A DNA stretch of 5,501 nucleotides, taken from JBFWNZ01 sp050250795. GTDB lineage: Bacteria; Pseudomonadota; Alphaproteobacteria; UBA8366. The position numbers and the translations under genes were made by a program. The DNA is taken from contig JBFWNZ010000268.1 in NCBI GenBank assembly GCA_050250795.1, forward strand, positions 1 to 5,501, written 5' to 3'. Shown one piece after another: positions 5,419-5,501 of this stretch. Positions within the stretch are counted from its first letter, which is position 1. Each line of letters starts with the position of its first letter. A model generated the notes under the pieces. It saw only the letters and a program-made list of their open reading frames with translations, was not told where the DNA came from and ran no database searches.

Positions 5419-5501
5419 ATGAAGCTGTACAGTTTCTGGCGGTCTTCGGCGGCGTATCGGGTGCGCATCGCCCTGGCGCTGAAGGGGCTTTCATACGAAA
5501 C
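5419..5501 (+). CDS. maiA: Zeta-class glutathione transferase, probable maleylacetoacetate isomerase (N-terminal fragment)
   Basis: Only the first 27 codons and two bases are in the window; the gene continues to the right. The N-terminus reads MKLYSFWRSSAAYRVRIAL, then ALKGLSYE. This is the first strand and helix of the thioredoxin-like glutathione-binding domain of zeta-class GSTs, including the SS-x-x-x-RVRIAL motif whose serine (S9 or S10) activates glutathione. Family members isomerise maleylacetoacetate to fumarylacetoacetate in tyrosine/homogentisate breakdown, or maleylpyruvate in gentisate breakdown. With the rest of the protein unseen, the choice between these is open. It is transcribed divergently from the crotonase gene across a 91-base gap. 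A good ribosome-binding site precedes the ATG. Confidence 0.85.
   Translation, partial: MKLYSFWRSSAAYRVRIALALKGLSYE

Noticed and set aside
5328..5468. 47-residue N-terminal extension of the crotonase
   Set aside because: It overlaps the start of the divergent maiA-like gene and the promoter region, and has no similarity to crotonase N-termini. GGAG supports the ATG at 5325-5327.
1..5501. Mobile element, CRISPR array, toxin-antitoxin pair, phage defence cluster or structured RNA gene
   Set aside because: I saw no transposase, integrase, terminal inverted repeats, spaced direct repeats, tRNA-like folds or small paired genes. All sequence is accounted for by housekeeping, signalling and metabolic genes with short gaps.

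Overview
The window is GC-rich, by eye about two thirds G+C, with strong GC bias at third codon positions. It reads as ordinary chromosomal DNA of an alphaproteobacterium. A Rhodospirillales-like lineage would fit, but that is an inference from gene order, the HPK4-type hybrid kinase and general codon style, not from a marker gene. No mobile element, tRNA, rRNA or CRISPR array is visible.

Left part (1-2282, minus strand): a compact operon, read right to left, of aroQ (type II 3-dehydroquinate dehydratase), accB (biotin carboxyl carrier protein) and accC (biotin carboxylase). accC runs off the left edge almost at its natural end. AroQ works in the shikimate pathway. AccB and AccC form the biotin-carboxylation half of acetyl-CoA carboxylase, which makes malonyl-CoA for fatty acid synthesis. 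Spacers are 25 and 16 bases, so one transcript is likely. Two of the three genes use non-ATG starts (TTG for aroQ, GTG for accC).

Middle (2283-4551, plus strand): a 148-base divergent intergenic region, then a 706-residue membrane-bound hybrid sensor histidine kinase (two TM helices, two PAS domains, HPK4-type kinase core, C-terminal receiver). No separate response regulator or phosphotransfer gene lies beside it, so it looks orphan.

Right part (4548-5501): a crotonase-superfamily gene on the minus strand, convergent with the kinase. The two stop codons share the palindrome CTAG, leaving no room for an intergenic terminator. A perfect 10-bp inverted repeat sits in the last codons of the kinase. 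The crotonase has the expected CoA/oxyanion-hole segments but lacks both glutamates of classical enoyl-CoA hydratases. A 91-base divergent promoter region separates it from the first 27 codons of a zeta-class glutathione transferase, probably maleylacetoacetate isomerase, which runs off the right edge.

I found no convincing new biological system. The points most worth checking are the atypical crotonase active site, the zero-gap convergent junction with its hairpin, and the orphan CckA-like kinase.
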